From: Glebionis coronaria
Lineage: Eukaryota; Streptophyta; Magnoliopsida; Asterales; Asteraceae
DNA length: 64,000 bases
Direction of reading: 5' to 3'
Assembly: GCA_025667525.1 (NCBI GenBank)
Contig: CM046876.1
Span: 26,065,224 to 26,129,223, forward strand
Part shown: piece by piece, positions 57,836 through 64,000 of the stretch
How positions within the stretch are numbered: the first letter of the stretch is position 1
How the letters are laid out: every line of letters starts with the position of its first letter
Translations under genes and position numbers: made by a program
The notes under the pieces: generated by a model
Database searches by the model: none
The model's input: the letters and a program-made list of their open reading frames with translations, nothing else
Told to the model about the DNA's origin: nothing

Positions 57836-60800
57836 TATAATGCAAGTTCGTTTTCTCAGTTCTTAACTAATAGAAAGTCCAATCAATATCAAATTTATAA
57901 TTGTTTTTGGTTGTTCAAGATTGCTTGGTAATCTATTGCTAATTCAAACAAAGCTATCTAAAAATGAAAAATATAGACCTACTTATACGTAAAACAAGTT
58001 GCAAATTCCAAATTTTATTCAAGTAAAATATTAAAATGCAAAATATAAAACTATAAGGACTGAAAATGTAATTTCTATAAAATGAAAATGCTTAAAATGT
58101 AAATCCTAAAAGTTATAAGGACTAAAAATGTAAAACAGTTAACTAAAAGGACTAAACTTGTAAAAACTTTAACAAACTAACCAAATGTTAACAAACTAAC
58201 AAACTTTAAAACTGAAATTTAACAACTAACAAATTCCAGGGACTAACTTTTGCAAATTCCACAAAATAAGGAAAATTAGCTAGGTTTAGAAACAGCTTAA
58301 ACTTCTAGGGACTAAAGTGCAAATATCCAAACTTTTTAAGTAAAAACGGGCTCAAAGAAAGAATAAGCTCGTTTGAGCTTATTTCTCAACCAATTAAGCT
58401 GAAACAACTTGCAAACAACTTCAAATCCAATTATAGAAACGTGTATTCAAGGATTTTAGCTAAAAGTCCAAAATAAGCAAAAGAGTGCTTATTAATAAGC
58501 TCAAAATAAGCTATAGCATAATCCAAACATCCACAACTTGATTTTATTGTCAAAACTGATTAAGCACTTGATTTAAGGAAGGGGAAATCAAATTAGAACA
58601 ATTTTCATCCAGTAATAAGCTAGATATCTGAAAATAAGCTCAAATGAGCTTATGTTGACCAAACGTTGACCAGATTTTTGAAAAAGCTCAAAATCTCAAA
58701 ACTTCATATCCAACACTTACTAAACAGAATTGTGAAAGAAAACAACTAGTTTTATGAAGTGGATAATGAGATCTAGCAAAACAGTCAGCCTTTCACATCA
58801 GAGAATGCAAAATGCTCAGGCCTTAACTAATAAGCTGTTTTCTTGCTTATTTCTTGATACTGTAGATTTTCCTTTTAGAAACTGAAAGATTATGTTATAA
58901 GCTAAGACTGGAAACTGGTTTGAGCAAATTTGAACAAGTAATGAAGGAGAAATGATCAATTGAATTTGGCAAGTTTTGAACTAAAAGCTGATAACTAGTG
59001 TGACCCAAACTTTTTGTTAACCAATTGCCTTTTTGACTATTTTTATGACTTACAATTGACTGAAAACTACTTGTTAACTCCTATTAAGTAGAAATGAACA
59101 CTTAAACACCAATTAGTAACACTTGAAAACTGGTTTACCACTAGTCCCAAACACACCTTATCTGATTTTGATCAAACTATTTCAAAGACTAAATGAGTTA
59201 TGATTAAGACTGAGTAAAGAGCTATAGCAAACTAGTTTAGGTGATCCAAATGAGATGTATTCCAGCTAAGAACAAGTAATAACCAGGACTAGAACTGCAA
59301 GTAGCTATTATGCTAAAATAAGACTGAAAATGAGCAGAAACTATAAAAGGAGTTTAAAACAATGAACAATAAAGCAAGATTAAGCTACAAATGAACTCAA
59401 ATCAATCAATCAACAACTTTATATCAAGGAAAACAGGCAGCCATCAAATTTATCTAGGAAATTGAGCAGGCAAGTACTTGTTTAGAGGAACTTAAAAACA
59501 GAAGCTATGAAACCTATTGTAGAGATCCTTTGGGTAGAAGAGGAGCGCTGAGCTCTCTTGCCCTAGTGATACCACCACCTATCACTAGCTATCAACTCAA
59601 TTCAACATCCAAAACAGCTACAAATCATCATTCTGCCATGAAAACTTCAAGTAACTAGGTATGAACTGAATTCTTGATCAATCTGCTACAAAACTCCACC
59701 AATGTAAGCTATGATCAATGGTTGATCATAACTAACATCAAACAGCAACTAGTGTATCCAAGATCAACAAGATTCAACAGGAATTTGAGAAACAGAATTT
59801 GGCGGGAAAGCTTGAATTTGAAATTTTATTGATGAAATCAGTTACAAAAGGTAGTTACAAGGTTCTAACTAACTAACTATCTCAAGAGTTTGTCAGACTC
59901 TTGAGTAGTTAGGTGAAAAGGAGGGAAAAAGGAAAAGTGAAATTTAGAGAACTATGTGTTTACAGAATTAAGCTACTATCACAAATGAAGTTCTAGCTGG
60001 GTATTTATAGGCAAGATAGGAAGATTCTGTTGGAGTTGTGACGTGTTTGGGCCAATCATTGCTTGACACGTGGAGGAATTCTGCCAATCTTCTTTGAAGG
60101 TGATGAACACATTTTGGGGGTTTTTGATTCAATGGATTATTTGTTAATTGGTTAACACCATTGGATTCGTCTCTTCAAAACGAGCAACTTTGATGTTTTG
60201 ATCTTCACTTGAAATGCCCTCTATCAAAATCCCGTTCCTGGAAAATATTTTGTTGAAAGAGAAGGACACGTGGCAGCTTTTGATTGGTAGAGAGAGAGAG
60301 TTGCGGATCACACTGTTGTGATTTGGCATTAAATGTGACGGCTGTGAGTGGGATTTAATTGTTTGATCCGTGTGACTTGCTTCCTTGTTCCTGATTGGTT
60401 AATAGCCTAAGCACATGGATTAAACATGCATAACTTTCTCATCTTGGCAGATTAGGTCCTTGTACTTGGCAGATTCCACTTTCAAGCTAATATCTTCATT
60501 CATTTGACATTTTAGGTCCTTGAACTTCCAAAACTTGTACAAAATTGACCTTTGACTTGAGTTGACTTTGTAGTTGACCAAATTTGACTTTAATCTTGAC
60601 TTTCCATAATTTGCACTTTAAGTCCTCCAACTTTCACAATTTGTCAAGATAGGTTCTTTGACTTCAAAGTCTTGTCACTTTTGATCCTCTTTTGTCTTTT
60701 TCATCCATTTGAGCTTGGTTTTTCCTTGTTTGCTTGAAATTGTATCCTTTTACCTACATAAGATCACACAAACACAAACATACCACATAACACTGCTTTT

Positions 60801-60877
60801 TACAATATAAAAGGGTATTTTGCTTCATGTTTTAGGGTTATTTGTTGATAAAAGGATATGAGTTTAAGCTCATATCA
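57836..60877 (-). repeat. Element G 3' LTR
   Basis: In element sense it starts TGATATGAGCTTAAACTC at 60877, directly after the polypurine tract, and ends near 57836 (...CTTGCATTATA). It is rich in AATAAGC/GCTTATT words (58340-58860). It has no CGGAA array like those of C and E. The partner LTR is outside the window. Confidence 0.75.
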
Positions 60878-62845
60878 AATTCCCCTACACTTGAACATTG
60901 TCATGTCCTCATGCAATATTATATTTCAAGGCTTAAAAATTTACATTTCCCTCATAATTAATCCACCTTGGCCATATGAGATGCATCTACACTACTCTAA
61001 TCTAGATGATGCATGATTTTGACTTTTAATAATGCAATGAATCAAAATACAATTCTATCTATATCTTTTTGATTTTTCTTGAAATGGTTTTGATGGAAAT
61101 AACTCATAAAGAATTCAATGACTTGAATTAGGGCTTGGGTACCATGGACACTTATCACCCTCAAGTTTCACTTTCCCCAAACCAAGCTAGTAAATGGGAT
61201 CATTGCATTCACAAGTAAAAAGTGCATCAACTTATTCATGACAATTAAATGTGGAACCGATTATTTGAGCAAATTGCTTGTGGGCAAATTTGTCATTATT
61301 CAAGCGTGAAATATAAGAAGTGTAAAATCCAAAAATAAGGAAGGACGGTTTTAATCCTAAGTAATCTTCTCATCCATTACTTGAAAAACCGCTCACAATT
61401 AATATAAGTCCGTATTAAGAGTAATAAGTCATTCGCCTTATGTGTAAAATCCTCATGCCATGCTTTCATAAGTAACTACACACTCGCTAAGAAAAGAAAA
61501 ATAAAACTCACGCAATAATTTACATCCGCATCTTTTTGAGATTTTGGATCTTCAACCCCGCAACCCGTCAAGGTAATATTGGATTGGAGCAATCTATTGA
61601 ATCCCCGCAACCCGTCAAGGTAATATTGGAACTCAATAGTCACTATAATTAACACCACACTGCCCCTCTTGGGAGTCTTGCATTATTTTTTTCTTTTTTT
61701 CTTTTTTTTCTAGCCACTCATTTTTTTTATAAGCCGCTCTTATTTTTCTTTATTCCTCACAAAGAAATTTGAAAAGAAGAAAAGGAAAAACACCCGCTAA
61801 ATATGGAGCATGACACAAGTCTAGTACACATAAAACGTGCTAACTTAGAATCTTAAGACGTACTCATATAAACCATGAATGATTAGCCAAAAATGCATAA
61901 GAGATTACAAACCAATTAAAACCGTACTTGATTATTTATTAACAATTATATACAAGCGAAGAAAATAGAGATAAAGAAGAGAAGGGTTTAGCCTCAAGTA
62001 ATTGCCATGAAGTCTATCTAGCCCTTTTACACTTGTTTCAACTCTATCATTTCCCATTCTCCACAAATTTAAAATTTCAAAGAATGAAATTGGTGGAAGC
62101 TTAGCCTAATAGACCAATGAAGGACTACATGGTTAAGGATACTAGCTAGAGAGTGCTAAAATAAGCAAACTCGGGTTGAGTCAAAATATCCATGGCGGGC
62201 CTAATATGTCAAAGAAGTCTAAATTTGTTAAAACCATGTTTTATTTTATTTTTTCCTTTTTATATATTTTTGATGAAAAATAAAAGAAGAAATATATACA
62301 ATGCAAATGTGTTATGCAAATGAAAAATGATTGATGCAAAAATTATGAATGCATATTTTTGTTGGCCAAAGTAGATCAAAAATTTGAAAAATGTTGAAAA
62401 TTCAATTTTCCAAATTATCATGAAAGACAATGACAAGTTCTAGGTAAGGTCACTTCGATAGAAGACCCCCCTACACTTAAGCTAAACATTGTCCTCAATG
62501 TTTAAGAGCATGGAAGTATAAAAACTTCCCCTACACTTATGACAATGAAGAGACTTTGCTTAACCCAAGTTAAGGAAAGGACTACTATTAGTGAAATTAT
62601 GTTTAAGCACAAGGTGTCAATGGAAAATCACTAGAGTAACGAAGTGAACCGGATACAAGGGCCTCCTCCATAAGCTCCAAAGCATGAGATGAGTGAGCAA
62701 CCCTACAAACAAGCATGAAGACAAAAGAAGGTCTCCCCTACACTTATCTCCAAATCTATGCCTTTATTTCTAACCTACAACACTCTAACCTAGTTATACG
62801 ATGCTTGAGTTAATGAGTCTCTAGCTCGACTCGTCCCTCAATGAA
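60878..62845 (-). other. Element G non-coding region between pol and 3' LTR
   Basis: AAGTGTAGGGG motifs (element sense) lie at 60882-60892 (polypurine tract), 62467-62478, 62528-62538 and 62735-62745. The conserved hairpin is at 62483-62504. The remainder differs strongly from C and E. It includes a T-rich/TTTTTCTTT stretch (61680-61760) and a duplicated 28-mer at 61556-61583 and 61603-61630. Confidence 0.72.
61556..61630. repeat. 28-bp direct repeat in element G
   Basis: The word beginning CCCCGCAACCCGTCAAGG and running to TATTGGA occurs identically at 61556-61583 and 61603-61630, 47 bases apart from start to start. It is the only exact local repeat in this region. Confidence 0.85.
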
Positions 62846-64000
62846 TTAATTCATGGGGAAAATGGGGACCTCTTGGACCATTTCAACGGAAATGTCCTCC
62901 CCAAAGTAGTGCTTAACACGGTGACCATTCACTTTAAAATTTGGACCATCGGGTTGAGACAACTCAAGAGTTCCATATGGAAACACTTGAGCAATAGTGA
63001 ATGGACCGGACCATCTCGACTTAAGCTTGCCCGCAAAAAGCTTCAATCTTGAGTTAAAGAGGAGAACCGGCTCTCCAACTTTGAACTCACGATTCTTGAT
63101 CTTAGCATCATGCAATTTCTTAGTCTTTTCCTTGTATAGCAAAGAATTCTCATAGGCATTGGCTCTCAACTCATCCATCTCATTGATTTGATCTTTCCTA
63201 TGTGAACCGGCTTGGTTTAAATCAAAGTTAGCCCACTTGAGAGCCCAAGATGCCTTATGTTCTAACTCAAATGGAAGGTGGCACGCTTTTCCATAGACAA
63301 GCCTATAAGGAGTACAACCAATTGGTGTCTTAAAAGCCGTCCTAAACGCCCACAAAACATCATCAAGCTTATCCGACCAAGAAGCTCTATGCTCTCCCAC
63401 CGTTCTCTCTAAAATTCTCTTTAAACCACGATTTGTGACCTCGGTTTGGCCATTTGTTTGAGGGTGATACGCGGTAGAAAGTCTATGATTAACTCCATAT
63501 TTCTTCATAACTCTTGTGAATTGATCATTACAAAAGTGCGTACCACGATCACTTATGATGGCCCGAGGTACACCAAATCTAGCAAACAATTGTTTCAAGA
63601 ACTTTACAACCACTCTAGCATCATTAGTAGGTAAGGCTTTAGCCTCCACCCACTTGGACACATAATCCACCGCCACAAGTATATACTTGTTTCCCTTAGA
63701 GGATGGAAAAGGTCCCATGAAATCTATTCCCCATACATCAAATATCTCACACTCTTGGATAAAATTTTGTGGCATCTCATCACGTTGTGTAATTTTTCCT
63801 TGTCTTTGACAAACATCACAAAATTTCACCATCTCTTGGGCATCCTTGTAAATGGAAGGCCAATAGTAACCCGAATCAAAGACTTTCTTGGCGGTGTAGT
63901 TAGGCCCAAAATGTCCACCCGTAGGTCCTTTATGACATGCTTCTAAGATTTTAAATGCCTCGGGCCCATCTACACACCGTCTAATGATTTGGTCCGCACA
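62846..64000 (-). CDS. Element G pol, integrase part (partial, open to the edge)
   Basis: The last 384 codons of an Athila polyprotein, with no stop or frameshift from the window edge to the terminator at 62846. In order: the zinc finger ([12 protein letters not shown], then FCDVCQRQG), the catalytic core with [23 protein letters not shown] and [10 protein letters not shown] (D, D-x35-E complete), and a C-terminal [15 protein letters not shown] region ending FPMN. The protein joins the element's DNA to the chromosome. Compared with element C, all three catalytic acids and the frame are intact, so G is younger or less decayed. The N-terminal part is beyond the window. Confidence 0.88.
   Translation of the reverse strand, partial: CADQIIRRCVDGPEAFKILEACHKGPTGGHFGPNYTAKKVFDSGYYWPSIYKDAQEMVKFCDVCQRQGKITQRDEMPQNFIQECEIFDVWGIDFMGPFPSSKGNKYILVAVDYVSKWVEAKALPTNDARVVVKFLKQLFARFGVPRAIISDRGTHFCNDQFTRVMKKYGVNHRLSTAYHPQTNGQTEVTNRGLKRILERTVGEHRASWSDKLDDVLWAFRTAFKTPIGCTPYRLVYGKACHLPFELEHKASWALKWANFDLNQAGSHRKDQINEMDELRANAYENSLLYKEKTKKLHDAKIKNREFKVGEPVLLFNSRLKLFAGKLKSRWSGPFTIAQVFPYGTLELSQPDGPNFKVNGHRVKHYFGEDISVEMVQEVPIFPMN

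Larger units (their letters stand above)
57836..64000 (-). mobile_element. Element G: Athila-type element, 3' part, running off the window
   Basis: Starts with a 3' LTR in the leader of Copia element D, continues with the Athila non-coding region and an integrase open to the window edge. Gag, protease, RT and the 5' LTR lie to the right. Its LTR is about 3.04 kb, much longer than in C and E, and largely different in sequence, so it is a third Athila family. The left border is set by comparison with C and E and is approximate to a few bases. Confidence 0.83.

Overview
This is a plant (eudicot) nuclear window made almost entirely of transposable elements. I see no intact host gene, no rRNA, tRNA or CRISPR array. 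The polyprotein types (Ty3/gypsy chromovirus, Athila and Ty1/copia), tRNA-primed LTR elements, GT-AG introns and a TFIIS gene remnant all point to an angiosperm. The Gag style reminds me of Asteraceae elements, but that is an impression and not shown by the sequence.

Layout. 1-559 is one end of a CACTA transposon. 740-2440 is AT-rich low-complexity DNA holding a complete non-autonomous hAT element (1532-2223, 8-bp target duplication). 2450-5540 holds a MITE-like remnant, a TFIIS zinc-ribbon pseudogene fragment and a degenerate repeat. About 5540-12308 is element A, an old chromovirus (Tekay/Del-like) copy full of stops and lacking its 3' LTR. 12734-24138 is element B, a close relative of A that is complete, young and apparently intact: 3038-bp LTRs, target duplication AACCT, tRNA-Met primer site, and a Gag-Pol frame that is open only if three small introns are removed. 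24144-31590 is a mixed spacer with a decayed DUF4283/zinc-knuckle ORF, a non-autonomous MULE (26427-27618, 9-bp target duplication) and small MITE- or SINE-like remnants.

31592 to the right edge is one nest. A minus-strand Ty1/copia element (D) has been opened by three Athila-type Ty3/gypsy elements, all in D's own orientation: C (36306-47866) inside the Gag zinc knuckle, E (48258-56971) inside the Gag core and G (57836 to beyond 64000) in the leader. C is a full-length but mutated element. E is a Gag-protease-only derivative without reverse transcriptase or integrase. G shows an open integrase up to the window edge.

How the parts relate. B could be self-sufficient if it is transcribed and spliced. 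E could move only with enzymes supplied by another Athila, and it shares with C the Asp-type primer site, a conserved hairpin and repeated polypurine motifs. The most unusual signals are the spliced Gag-Pol of the A/B family, whose first donor site itself supplies the Gag stop codon, and the shared non-coding signals of the three Athila elements: four iterated AAGTGTAGGGG motifs, a 9-bp hairpin, CGGAAT arrays and AATAAGC arrays.
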